The translations under genes were made by a program, and so were the position numbers. From Xenorhabdus ishibashii (GTDB taxonomy: Bacteria; Pseudomonadota; Gammaproteobacteria; Enterobacterales; Enterobacteriaceae), in contig NZ_NJAK01000001.1 of NCBI RefSeq assembly GCF_002632755.1, forward strand, positions 682,001 through 746,000: DNA of 64,000 nt. Reading direction: 5' to 3'. Below are positions 36,251 to 47,881 of this stretch, piece after piece (within the stretch, counting starts at the first letter, position 1; each line of letters begins with the position of its first letter). The notes beneath the pieces were generated by a model that was not told where the DNA came from, did not search any database, and worked only from the letters and a program-made list of their open reading frames with translations.

Positions 36251-37357
36251 AAACCAATGGAAATGCTGTTACAGGATTGGCTTATCCCATAAATCGATTT
36301 ATGCTTGAATTCAGTGGCCGCCTAAACGGTCACGTTTAATGTGGAGTAGCGATTACATAAAATCATAAACAAGGTTTTTGATTATTAACGGTTAAGATAC
36401 ATTATACTTGCGGCATATTCCAAAATAGTCTTTAATCAGTTTGGCTTTCCACTGATTGGTGATTATAGAGCCAAACCCATATCCCAGCGTTGTTCCAAAT
36501 GTAGCCCCAACAACTGCCACTTCTCAATTCTGGCTACATGAACTGAGTTACGAGTTTCTTCTACAGCATCTTTTAGGGAAATATGACCTTTTTTTCTAGG
36601 TGAATTTCAGAACCCGTAAGTAATAGTTAAATTTGAGCACGTTGAGTTCCAGAAGTTGCCCGAATTGCACATTCAATAGCTCTTACATTAGCTCTTGCGA
36701 GGACAGATTTAGCATTATTAACGAATTATTATTAGCTAAATGAAATGAGCCGGGCGAGAGCATTATTACTTAAATTAAAAAAATGAATGATATATAGGTT
36801 ATTTTGATAGAGGAATACCCTTATTTTTTTAAATTTAATCTAAACTTTTGTGTCAATTATGCTCATAAATCGTTTACGCCCTGCGCCCAGATTAAAGGAA
36901 AAGCATTATTAAGGTTAAGATATATATAACAATTAATGTTCATTATACATTCTTTTGCAAAGAAAAAATAATAATTTACAATAACCATATGTTAAATTAC
37001 GATTTAAACCTTGAAAGTAAAATAATCTTCTTTTATTTTACAAAAAAACACTTTAATTTTACGTTTTTATCTTGGTTTGATTCATTAATAAATGAAGATT
37101 AATCCATTGATTTAATTAATTCTATTATAGAACGAGATTTTTTAGATTGATCTACATTAAATAGCTTTTTAAAATGGTATGAGGCCGTTTGATTCCTCGC
37201 ACCACGAGGAGCCAAGCTCTCCGCCAGCCACAGTGGCTCACTATTATGAAAAGTCATTTAGTGCACATGTAAAAAATATTTATTAAGGTTATAGATAAAA
37301 TATTCTTTTAAAAAAAATGAATGCCATTTCAATTTATTTTTAATTAGGAAAAACAAC
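36251..37357. other. Non-coding, debris-bearing spacer
   Basis: About 1.1 kb with no intact gene. Its left part holds a decayed minus-strand gene (36392 to about 36710). From 36720 it is very AT-rich. At 37194-37238 there is an isolated GC-rich block with two small hairpins (TCCTCG/CGAGGA and AGCCAC/GTGGCT). The promoter of the citrate synthase-like gene probably lies within the last 120 bp. Confidence 0.5.
36392..36710 (-). pseudogene. Decayed small gene with Gly-rich membrane segment
   Basis: In three successive minus-strand frames one can read ANVRAIECAIRATSGTQRAQ, then HISLKDAVEETRNSVHVARI, then VAVVGATFGTTLGYGFGSII followed by TNQWKAKLIKDYFGICRKYN and a stop at 36392-36394. At least two frameshifts and a stop interrupt it. 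The Gly-rich hydrophobic segment suggests a small membrane or toxin-type protein; the family is not recognised. Confidence 0.45.
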
Positions 37358-38455
37358 ATGAATAAAATAAATGAAGGTTTGGAAGGTGTAGCAATAGGAA
37401 CTTCTAAAATCACCTTTATTGACGGTCTTAATGGAACATTGATATACCGAGGGTATCGAGTCGAAGATATCGCGAGTAAATATTCATTCGAAGAAGTGGC
37501 ATATTTACTATTGCTAGGTAAATTCCCCGAACCAGAAGAATTAATTTTATTTTCTAAGAAAATGTCAGAAGCACGTAATTTACCAAAATGGGCTTATCAA
37601 ATAATGGATTTCATCCCTGAAAAAGCTAGCTATATGGCTGCTTTAAGAACCATATTATCAGCTATGCCAGTGGGAGATAACAGTTATCCACCCGAGCTAG
37701 AGGAAGCTATAAAATTGATTGCCTCAGTTCCAGTGATAATTGCATATTTATTCAACAAAAGAAAAGGGAAACAATTCAAGGAACCAGATATGTCTCTTGG
37801 TCATGTTGAAAATTATCTTTATATGCTCTCAGGAGAAAAACCATTACCTGAAAAAATTAAGTTACTGGAAACATATTTGATACTTTCAATGGACCATTCA
37901 ATCAATGCATCTACCTTTACAGCCCGTGTAGTTACTTCTACAGAAGCAGACTTAACCTCTTCTATTGTAGCAGCAGTCAGTGCATTGATTGGCCCTCTTC
38001 ATGGTGGAGCACCTTCTAAAGTTGACACCTTGCTCGCTGAAATAGGATGTATTGAGAATGCCGAATTTACTATCAAGCAAAAGTTAGCACATGGTGAACG
38101 GATAATGGGATTTGGTCATCGTGTTTATAAAATATATGATCCTCGGGGCGCTGCATTACGGTCTATATGTGAGAAATATAAAAAATTTGATCCTCTGCTT
38201 CAGTTGGGATTAGACGTAGAACCAATTATTGTGAAAATATTGAAGGAGGAAAAACCTGGACGTGATCTATATACGAATCTCGAGTTCTGGGCGGCCGCTG
38301 CATTGCGTGTATCTGGATTAGAGAGTGGTCTATATACTCCCACTTTTTGTCTTGGACGCATCGTGGGATGGAGCGCTCATATTATCGAGCAAGCAGGTAA
38401 AAACAGACTAATCCGTCCAACTATTCTCTACACTGGTTCCATTCCAGAATCGTAA
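37358..38455 (+). CDS. CitA-type citrate synthase, orphan
   Basis: A 365-residue citrate synthase of the short, dimeric class, which condenses acetyl-CoA and oxaloacetate. It resembles the minor citrate synthase CitA of Bacillus more than the enterobacterial hexameric GltA (about 427 residues). Oxaloacetate and catalytic motifs are present: SMDHSINASTFTARV, GPLHGGAPSKV (catalytic His) and MGFGHRVYKIYDPRG. The catalytic Asp position of standard citrate synthases (NVDFYS) is Glu here (NLEFWA), as also occurs in the CitA branch. A good AGGA site precedes the ATG. It stands alone in AT-rich DNA between pseudogene debris and an IS5 element, suggesting transfer, perhaps from Bacillota. Its substrate could also be another 2-oxo acid. 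Confidence 0.85.
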   Translation: MNKINEGLEGVAIGTSKITFIDGLNGTLIYRGYRVEDIASKYSFEEVAYLLLLGKFPEPEELILFSKKMSEARNLPKWAYQIMDFIPEKASYMAALRTILSAMPVGDNSYPPELEEAIKLIASVPVIIAYLFNKRKGKQFKEPDMSLGHVENYLYMLSGEKPLPEKIKLLETYLILSMDHSINASTFTARVVTSTEADLTSSIVAAVSALIGPLHGGAPSKVDTLLAEIGCIENAEFTIKQKLAHGERIMGFGHRVYKIYDPRGAALRSICEKYKKFDPLLQLGLDVEPIIVKILKEEKPGRDLYTNLEFWAAAALRVSGLESGLYTPTFCLGRIVGWSAHIIEQAGKNRLIRPTILYTGSIPES

Positions 38456-38572
38456 AGGAACAACAAAATTGGAGTTATACTACACAAAAAATCAAAACCA
38501 AGTATATATGAGAGGCATCCCTGCTATGGCTATTAATTTAGAAAGCATTAATTGAGGTTAGTAAAGATGTTA

Positions 38573-39451
38573 GGGCGTGTTGATGTTTTGTGAGGGATTA
38601 TTAAACAGCATGATGATTTGGTATAATTACTTTCGCCAAAAAACAACCAGACCTCACCATCATGCCGCGAACTATGTTAACAGCTCTCCAATGGAATAAG
38701 CTATCTGCGTTAATGCAACATGCGGGTTGGATTTATCACAAACCTGAACACCGTTTGACCGTTGAAGGCATTCTTTACCGAATGAGAACGAGCGTTCCCT
38801 GGCGCGATTTACCGCCAGAATTCGGCAAATGGAATAGTGTCTTTCAACGTTTCAATGCGTGGTCAAAGAAAGGGGTTTTACAGCTCATTTTCAAGTGGTT
38901 ATCTGGGTTTGCTGATAGGGAATGGTTGTTTATTGATGGGAGTATCGTCCGTGCTCATCAGCACAGTGCCGGAGCGGCTTCAGATGATGATGAGGCGATT
39001 GGCAAAAGTTGTGGTGGACGTTCAACCAAAATTCATTTGGCCGTCGATAGTTATGGCTTGCCTGTTCATTTTGAATTGTCCGGGGGACAAGTGCATGACA
39101 TTGTTCATGCTGAAAGTTTAGTCGAACAATCGCCCCCTTCGGACTTTGTGATAGCTGACAAAGGGTACGACAGTCAGGCTTTCAGAAATCATATTGAACA
39201 GCAAGGAGCAACGCCGATTATTCCCTACCGGAAAAATAGCCGAAAATCGGATAAACAGATTGATAAATGTTTATATCGTTATCGTCATTTGGTGGAGAAT
39301 GCGTTCGCTAGGGTTAAACATTTTCGTGCAATAGCAACAAGATACGATAAGCTTGAACGGAATTACGCCAGTATGTTGGCTCTGGCGTTTATCATTGTCT
39401 GGTTGCCCATGTGGGTTGAATGAATTATGACCTTAAAACATCAACAGACCC
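38573..39451 (+). mobile_element. IS5-family element (IS427-type)
   Basis: 879 bp bounded by imperfect inverted repeats: GGGCGTGTTGATGTTTTG at 38573 and, inverted, GGGTCTGTTGATGTTTTA ending at 39451, flanked by TA on both sides as a likely target duplication. It encodes one transposase. Apparently complete. Confidence 0.85.
38662..39423 (+). CDS. IS5-family transposase
   Basis: A 253-residue DDE transposase in a single uninterrupted frame; many IS427-group elements need a frameshift to make it. The N-terminal domain (WNKLSALMQHAGWIY, MRTSVPWRDLPPEFGKWNSV) precedes the catalytic core: first Asp in EWLFIDGSIVRAHQH, second in DFVIADKGYDSQAF, and Glu in YRHLVENAFARVKHFR. It ends LAFIIVWLPMWVE. 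The ATG lies inside the element, 89 bp from its left end. Appears functional. Confidence 0.92.
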   Translation: MPRTMLTALQWNKLSALMQHAGWIYHKPEHRLTVEGILYRMRTSVPWRDLPPEFGKWNSVFQRFNAWSKKGVLQLIFKWLSGFADREWLFIDGSIVRAHQHSAGAASDDDEAIGKSCGGRSTKIHLAVDSYGLPVHFELSGGQVHDIVHAESLVEQSPPSDFVIADKGYDSQAFRNHIEQQGATPIIPYRKNSRKSDKQIDKCLYRYRHLVENAFARVKHFRAIATRYDKLERNYASMLALAFIIVWLPMWVE

Positions 39452-39485
39452 TAAGTTAATCAAAAATCAGGCTGCCCCGAAAACG

Positions 39486-39518
39486 ATGTCAAACGAGATT
39501 TTTCGTTTGGCATTTTTT
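39486..39518 (+). terminator. Orphan plus-strand terminator
   Basis: ATGTCAAACG (39486-39495) pairs with CGTTTGGCAT (39504-39513, one G-T pair), followed by TTTTTT. A textbook intrinsic terminator, but the gene it served is missing, replaced by the IS5 element to its left. The stretch from here to mutH holds only short remnants. Confidence 0.75.
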
Positions 39519-39662
39519 ATTTGATATATCACGACAGTAAAAATATCTTCTGAGTCTCAGTTAGATTTGGATATCGACCGGGTAGGCAATACGAAGTTTG
39601 ATTTTAAACGAAAAGTGAAGCAATAGTGCAGCGGGGTTTTGCATCAAACTCTTGCCGTAAAA

Positions 39663-40343
39663 TTACAGGGAGAAATGGCGAGCCAATAACGGTGCTGTAA
39701 AGTTTTTCTTTAAATAAAAACCTCTGGGCAGCGTCATAATTGGCTGACCATACTCACCAGTCGCTTCCGTTAATGCTCGGCTGTTGGCAGCTTTGGGGCG
39801 TAATTGTAACACTTCGCCATGACGGGCAGTGATGCTCTCGACTTTGCCTAATACAATGAGATCCATAAGCTCTTCCCAATCGCGCCGCAACAACTCTTCT
39901 TCAATCGCATTTGGACTCCAGAGCAACGGCGAGCCTACGCGGCGTTCAGCAAGTGGAATACCTCTTTCTCCCTCAACGGGTATCCACAGGACACGGGATA
40001 ATTTACGCCTGACGTGACAATTTTCCCAGATAATACCGCTATTACCGGTTAAAGGGGCAACACAAACAAAGGTGGTTTCTAGTGGGAAACCTTTGCTATC
40101 CACAGGGATTGTTTTCAACTCGACACCGATATGTTCAAAATCTTGTTCTGGTTTACTGCCTGCACTTGCACCTAAGTAATATTCAAGCAACATACCGACC
40201 CAACCTTTATCACGTTTTAAATTAGGGGGAATAGGCAGTTTGGCGAGTGTAGCTAGTTCACCCATCGATAAGCCCGCCAAAGAGTAGGCACGACTGAATA
40301 GTTGGTGTTCGTTTTCAGGTGGTGTCGGAGGTGTAAAGTACAT
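39663..40343 (-). CDS. mutH: DNA mismatch repair endonuclease MutH
   Basis: Methyl-directed mismatch repair endonuclease that nicks the unmethylated strand at hemimethylated GATC sites after activation by MutL. It has 226 residues from ATG 40343, against 229 in E. coli. The catalytic DEK residues lie in [20 protein letters not shown], and the C terminus ([20 protein letters not shown]) is conserved. The frame stays open 44 codons further up, but those residues do not look like MutH, and [15 protein letters not shown] aligns with the known start; no good ribosome site precedes any candidate. In E. coli mutH lies near rppH, far from leu, so its position here marks a rearrangement. Confidence 0.93.
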   Translation of the reverse strand: MYFTPPTPPENEHQLFSRAYSLAGLSMGELATLAKLPIPPNLKRDKGWVGMLLEYYLGASAGSKPEQDFEHIGVELKTIPVDSKGFPLETTFVCVAPLTGNSGIIWENCHVRRKLSRVLWIPVEGERGIPLAERRVGSPLLWSPNAIEEELLRRDWEELMDLIVLGKVESITARHGEVLQLRPKAANSRALTEATGEYGQPIMTLPRGFYLKKNFTAPLLARHFSL

Positions 40344-41137
40344 TTTATAAAGTATATTTTTTCTGATTAAAAAATGATCACGTTGATTTCTTAAAATCAT
40401 TACTAATTTATCGTTATCCTTAATTCTTTGATAATAGCATGATATAAAAGATCTTTTAATTTGTATTTCTTGCATTAAAAATAGGCTTGTTATGATTGTT
40501 CACCTGTTCCCAAGGATAATAAACAGGATCTTACACCATGTTATCCACAGATTTATGGGATAAGTGATAAAAAGTGAGATCACTGGTTTGATTTACAGCC
40601 CTAATGAACGATGTTTTCTACAAAAATAGACGATTCTTGTTTAACTAAAAGGCATATCCTGTGGATAAATTCATCGGTGATTAATATTTGTCCAGCACAA
40701 GAAAAGACAAAAATTTTCACCAGTGATATGCCATGTTAAAAGGGATGTAAAATGAATTAACATAATGAAAAATAATAGATATTTATTTTATTTTATAGAA
40801 AGTGTAAAAATATGTAATAAAAGTATACCCGTTTTACCCCGCTCTTTTTCACATACATATCCACAGAAAAAGTGAATAAAATGGTTATGACCAGACAATA
40901 AATGTTTATAACTTTAGCTTTTCCTGTGAATTAACCCTCTGAGAGTGTAACCATGTGGATTTAAAATCATACCATCCCAAAGTGTTCACTTTTACTCCCC
41001 ACATACTGTGTTTACCCTGTAATTCGTACTATTCTTAACTGACTCCCAATTTTTTTTGCAGTAATAGTACTTTTTACCAGCCAGTAAGCTATCTTACTGG
41101 CTTTTCAATAGCTATATTGTTCTTTAGTTAGGTATCC
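40344..41137. other. Non-coding region with DnaA-box-like sites
   Basis: About 790 bp between mutH and leuB with no supported gene. It holds TTATCCACA at 40541-40549, the inverse TGTGGATAA at 40660-40668, ATATCCACA at 40857-40865 and TGTGGATTT at 40954-40962. The position is where leuC and leuD would be expected. AT-rich throughout. Confidence 0.55.
41080..41105 (+). terminator. Hairpin terminator next to the leuB end
   Basis: GCCAGTAAG (41080-41088) pairs with CTTACTGGC (41093-41101) and is followed by TTTT on the plus strand. The T run favours plus-strand transcription, opposite to leuB, though the stem may also stop leuB reading through. It may be left from a lost plus-strand neighbour. 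Confidence 0.6.
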
Positions 41138-43872
<2,735 letters not shown>

Positions 43873-43962
43873 GTTGTGCTCCTGTTAAATAGATTAACCA
43901 TTGGGTTAGGTAACTTAGTTTGGTATTCGGTAAATGGGATTTATTTTTGAGCGCCGGCAGGT

Positions 43963-43990
43963 AAAAAAAACCCGCGCATGGCGCGGGTTT
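43963..43990 (-). terminator. leu operon attenuator
   Basis: On the minus strand AAACCCGCGC-CAT-GCGCGGGTTT (plus 43968-43990) forms a very GC-rich stem with a 3-nt loop, followed by a run of T (43963-43970). It lies between the leuL stop and leuA: the intrinsic terminator expected for leucine attenuation. Confidence 0.9.
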
Positions 43991-44012
43991 CTTATGTCTG
44001 ATGTAGGTTAAC

Positions 44013-44096
44013 TTATCCCTGTTTTTCACCTACCAGCATACCGCGCGCATTAAAGGCGATAATTAGTAGGCTTAGTAGAAGAACAGAATGAATCAT
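44013..44096 (-). CDS. leuL: leu operon leader peptide
   Basis: A 27-codon peptide, MIHSVLLLSLLIIAFNARGM-LVGEKQG. Five Leu codons sit close together near its start, four of them the rare CTA, so ribosomes would stall when charged Leu-tRNA is scarce and thereby prevent formation of the attenuator hairpin 23 bp after its stop. Start ATG at 44096, preceded by AAAGGTT. Similar in size and role to the 28-residue E. coli LeuL. Confidence 0.88.
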   Translation of the reverse strand: MIHSVLLLSLLIIAFNARGMLVGEKQG

Positions 44097-44150
44097 GTGA
44101 GTTAACCTTTGTAAATTTGTTAATTTAGTTTTAATTGTCAATGTATTTTA

Positions 44151-44179
44151 TAGATACTTTATCTAAAAAATAATGTCAA
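44151..44179 (-). promoter_or_regulatory. Probable leu operon promoter
   Basis: On the minus strand TTGACA (plus 44174-44179) and TATCTA (44151-44156) are 17 bases apart, placing a start about 50 bp before leuL. A second TTGACA (44136-44141) lacks a good -10. From here to leuO (44771) the roughly 600 bp are very AT-rich with no gene, probably the leuO control region. Confidence 0.45.
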
Positions 44180-44771
44180 GCAGTATAAATACGAATTTAG
44201 CGTAGATTGCGCATATTTTTGGTTTTTCATTGAGCTATTATTGAGTTTGGTGACTATTTTTTACATTTTTAGCGATGTTTTTATCTATTTTTTGTATCAA
44301 TATATGGAGTAAAATCCTGCCCTGATGGATAATAAATGAGATGCCTGTTATTTTATACAGTCAACTATATTTCTAAGTAACAAGGATAGATGGATGTTGA
44401 CCACCGTGTTTTAGGTTAAAAAATCATAACCATATAGAATATTAATAAATTGTATTTTGATAGATTGGAATTTCATTATTGACGAATTACTTACGATAAA
44501 AGTCATTAGTGTAATTTGAGTTGCTGCTATTCATATATAAAAACTAATATTCATTATTATAAAAATATTACGGTTACGTAAATAAAAATGTATTGGTTAT
44601 GCGTGTTTTTTTGTTTTTGTACAAGAGTGAACTCCAGTTTGTTTTTTAACGAAATTGGAGTGATTGTTCTTATTAATGGATAAGACTGTTTGTGATATTG
44701 AAATGTTATATTTAGACACGGTAAATATCTATATTTAATGAGGGCGCTACTATATTTAGTGGAGTGAAATA

Positions 44772-45713
44772 ATGACAGAATACAACTCAATAGCGACAGA
44801 AAAAAAAGAATCGTGCGATATTCAATTGCGTGGTGTGGATCTTAATTTGCTGACTGTTTTTGACACTGTAATGCAAATGCAAAATATTACACGAGCAGCT
44901 CAGGCATTGGGAATGTCACAACCGGCAGTCAGTAATGCTGTATCGCGTCTGAAAACAATGTTTGGTGATGAACTATTTGTTCGTTATGGTCGAGGTATTC
45001 AGCCAACGGCGAGGGCAAAACAGCTTTTTGGACCGCTTAGGCAGGCATTGCAAATTGTTCATAATGAACTACCTGGAGTGGGATTTGATCCCAACAAGAG
45101 TACAAGGATATTTAATCTCTCTATTTGTAGTCCCCTTGATATTCGTTTAGCTGCTCAAATTGTTGGACAGATAAAAAAACAGGCTTGCAATATCGAAATT
45201 GTTATTAAAACACAAATTAATGATGATATTGAGAAGCAATTAAAATATCAGGAAATAGAATTTGTTATCAGTTACAACCAATTGGAATGCCCTAGTTTTC
45301 ATAATTATCCGCTGTTTAATGATGAATTGGTTCTGGCTTTTTCTAAGCATCATCCTAGAATTGGCAGTCGAATTACACAGCAACAATTACAGAAAGAAAG
45401 ACATGCCATCGTTGCATTGGATAACATAGATTCATTTAGTAAACCTTACTATGAAAATAATGAATTATTGCGTTCTGTTTCTTATCAGGGAACGGATTTA
45501 AATAGTGTTCTTAATATTGTTTCTCAGACTTATTTAGTCGCCATAGTACCAAAGTGGATGGTTGATCACTATTCCGAACAGTTAAATATCTGTTCAGTAA
45601 CTTTGCCTAATGGCTCAATTTTTCGTCCTTGTTATTTGATATGGCATGGTGCAACAGATCGGGATAAAGGCCATCAGTGGATGAAATCACTGTTAAGTCA
45701 TCTTGGTGAGTAA
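44772..45713 (+). CDS. leuO: LysR-type regulator LeuO
   Basis: A 313-residue LysR-type transcription factor. It has an N-terminal winged HTH (VDLNLLTVFDTVMQMQNITR, AAQALGMSQPAVSNAVSRLK) and a C-terminal effector domain beginning at about residue 100. The short extension before the HTH and the divergent position next to leuA are typical of LeuO, which counteracts H-NS silencing in enterobacteria and affects secondary metabolism and virulence in Xenorhabdus and Photorhabdus. GGAG lies before the ATG. The large AT-rich upstream region suits a silenced, autoregulated gene. It could in principle control the AT-rich toxin operon in this window. Confidence 0.93.
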   Translation: MTEYNSIATEKKESCDIQLRGVDLNLLTVFDTVMQMQNITRAAQALGMSQPAVSNAVSRLKTMFGDELFVRYGRGIQPTARAKQLFGPLRQALQIVHNELPGVGFDPNKSTRIFNLSICSPLDIRLAAQIVGQIKKQACNIEIVIKTQINDDIEKQLKYQEIEFVISYNQLECPSFHNYPLFNDELVLAFSKHHPRIGSRITQQQLQKERHAIVALDNIDSFSKPYYENNELLRSVSYQGTDLNSVLNIVSQTYLVAIVPKWMVDHYSEQLNICSVTLPNGSIFRPCYLIWHGATDRDKGHQWMKSLLSHLGE

Positions 45714-45879
45714 AAATAGATCACATTGAAGTAGAACAAGGGAGAAGATATCAAAAATGGGCTTCCCCCTTTTACCAGGAATGGGTAGACTGCGCGGAAA
45801 TAGCTAACATCTGTAAGCTGAAAAGTGGGTAATTCACTTACTAAAAACGCTGAATGAAATATTTATACAGGAATATATT

Positions 45880-47682
45880 GTGATAACAGATCCTCTGCAC
45901 TCCTATCACTTGGTTAACCGATTGCAGCAGCAATTCAATGAATATCCAGAAAAAGTTGCCTTTCGGCAGTGGTCTCCATCAGAACAGTTGGCAATGAATT
46001 GGCGACAGATTGAATGCACAACAAAATCTGTGGCAAAAGCATTACTGTCATTGAGAGTAGAAGTGCAGGGGAAAGTGGGTATTTTTGCGCAAAATTGTAT
46101 GGCATGGTCATTAGCTGACTTAGCTATCCTTCAGCTTCGGGCAGTGACCGTGCCATTGTACGCGACCAATACTTGTGATCAGGCGGCATTTATTCTCAAT
46201 GATGCAGCAGTACAGGTGTTATTTGTTGGTGGACAGGAACAATATGACATTGCAATGACGCTGATCGAACTGTGTCCTAAACTTACCCATCTTATTGTTA
46301 TGGACGAATCTGTGGACTTGAAAGAATGTCCGCAGGCATTGTATTTATCCTCCTTGATTGATAATGACTACTCGCAATATCAGGCAGAATTTAATAGCCG
46401 TATTGCGGGTCAGGACTTGAATGACCTTTTCACGTTAATCTATACCTCTGGTACAACGGGGGAGCCAAAAGGGGTGATGCTGGATTATCGGAATATGGCG
46501 GCACAGCTTTATCTGCATGACCAGAGGTTAACATTGACCAATCAGGATGTATCACTCTGCTTTCTGCCGCTATCCCATATTTTTGAGCGGGCGTGGAGTT
46601 ATTATGTCATGCACACTGGTGCCCTGAACGTTTATTTAACAGATACCAATCTTGTGCGTGAGGCCATGTCTGATGTGCATCCGACGGTGATGTGCTCCGT
46701 CCCCCGTTTTTATGAGAAAATTCATGGTGCGATCTTAGAAAAAGTTTCCCGAGCGCCTTTTTGGCGTAGGATGATTTTTAATTGGGCGCTGAAACAGGGA
46801 GAAAACCGCTGGAAGAATCAGCAGGAGAATAAAAAAGGATGCCCATTCACGCGCTGTAGTTATCGATTGGCTGACAAATTGGTGTTGAATAAACTCCGTG
46901 GGCTTTTGGGCGGACGAGTGCGTTTCTTGCCGGTGGCGGGAGCACGCCTTGACGATGCCATTACCCGTTTTTTTCTGTCCATTGGCCTGAATATCAAATA
47001 TGGATATGGTATGACAGAAACTTGTGCCACGGTGTCTTGCTGGGAAGAAAAAAATTATCTGTTTGGCTCAATTGGTACTCCACTGCCTGAGGTTGATGTT
47101 CGCATTAGTGCGGAAGGGGAAATCCAAGTGCGTGGCCCTATTGTAATGAAAGGTTATTTCAACCGCCCAGAGGAAACGGTCCATGCCTTTACGGAGGATG
47201 GTTGGCTGCGGACAGGCGATGCCGGAGGTCTGGACGAAAACGGTAATTTGTTTATTACCGAGCGCCTGAAAGATCTGATGAAAACGTCAACAGGTAAATA
47301 TATTGCGCCACAAATGATTGAAGGGATGTTAGGGCAGGATCGTTTTATTGAACATATTGCCGTCATTGCTGATGCGCGCCAATTCGTTTCTGCGCTGATT
47401 GTTCCCAGTTATGAAGCTGTGGAAGAGTATGCGAAATCTATCAATCTCCATTACCGTGACCGCCTGGAATTGCTGCGCAATCACCAAATTGTTGAGCTGT
47501 TTGAACGACGTTTAAAAGAAATGCAAAAAAATATTGTCAGATTCCATCAGGTCAAACGATTTATTCTTTTGCCGGAAGCCTTTTCAATGGAAAAAGGAGA
47601 ATTAACGCCGACATTGAAATTACGTCGTAAGGTTATTTCTCAGCGTTATCAGCGTGAAATTGAATCTATGTATCAGGATTAA
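45880..47682 (+). CDS. Long-chain fatty acid-CoA ligase (AMP-forming)
   Basis: A 600-residue acyl-CoA synthetase of the FadD15/FAA1-like group (COG1022), which activates long-chain fatty acids with ATP and CoA. The P-loop motif LIYTSGTTGEPKGVML lies near residue 190, the A5 motif IKYGYGMTETCATVSCW near 375, and the motor DGWLRTGDAG and ERLKDLMKTSTGKYI segments follow. Translation begins at GTG 45880, eight bases after AGGA. It sits between leuO and ilvI, which are adjacent in E. coli. Acyl donors for lipopeptide natural products are one possible use, but nothing here proves it. Confidence 0.88.
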   Translation: MITDPLHSYHLVNRLQQQFNEYPEKVAFRQWSPSEQLAMNWRQIECTTKSVAKALLSLRVEVQGKVGIFAQNCMAWSLADLAILQLRAVTVPLYATNTCDQAAFILNDAAVQVLFVGGQEQYDIAMTLIELCPKLTHLIVMDESVDLKECPQALYLSSLIDNDYSQYQAEFNSRIAGQDLNDLFTLIYTSGTTGEPKGVMLDYRNMAAQLYLHDQRLTLTNQDVSLCFLPLSHIFERAWSYYVMHTGALNVYLTDTNLVREAMSDVHPTVMCSVPRFYEKIHGAILEKVSRAPFWRRMIFNWALKQGENRWKNQQENKKGCPFTRCSYRLADKLVLNKLRGLLGGRVRFLPVAGARLDDAITRFFLSIGLNIKYGYGMTETCATVSCWEEKNYLFGSIGTPLPEVDVRISAEGEIQVRGPIVMKGYFNRPEETVHAFTEDGWLRTGDAGGLDENGNLFITERLKDLMKTSTGKYIAPQMIEGMLGQDRFIEHIAVIADARQFVSALIVPSYEAVEEYAKSINLHYRDRLELLRNHQIVELFERRLKEMQKNIVRFHQVKRFILLPEAFSMEKGELTPTLKLRRKVISQRYQREIESMYQD

Positions 47683-47810
47683 TAGGTAAAAGTTCGGCTC
47701 TCTCTTCTTCAACGAATGTTTTCAATATGTAAATTGATGTTTGCTAACATTTGTGTCTAACGTTATGTTAGTTAACTTGGCGTTATGGAATAAATAAAAA
47801 ATGGGATGAA

Positions 47811-47834
47811 TAAGGTAACTTTTTCGTTACCTTA
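47811..47834 (+). repeat. Hairpin in the ilvI leader
   Basis: TAAGGTAAC (47811-47819) pairs with GTTACCTTA (47826-47834), loop TTTTTC, 48 bp before ilvI. No T-tract, so its role (end of the ligase transcript or leader structure) is open. Confidence 0.45.
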
Positions 47835-47881
47835 TAAAATTCAGACGATTAACTTGCAAACAGAGCCTGGAGGCAAACTCG

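Noticed and set aside
36076..36339. 87-codon plus-strand frame at the IS3 border
   Set aside because: It runs antisense to IS3 orfA and out of frame through the OrfB fragment; no independent coding evidence.
40541..40962. Chromosomal oriC
   Set aside because: The DnaA boxes are too few and widely spaced, there is no GATC-rich 13-mer region, and mioC, gidA or dnaA-type neighbours are absent.
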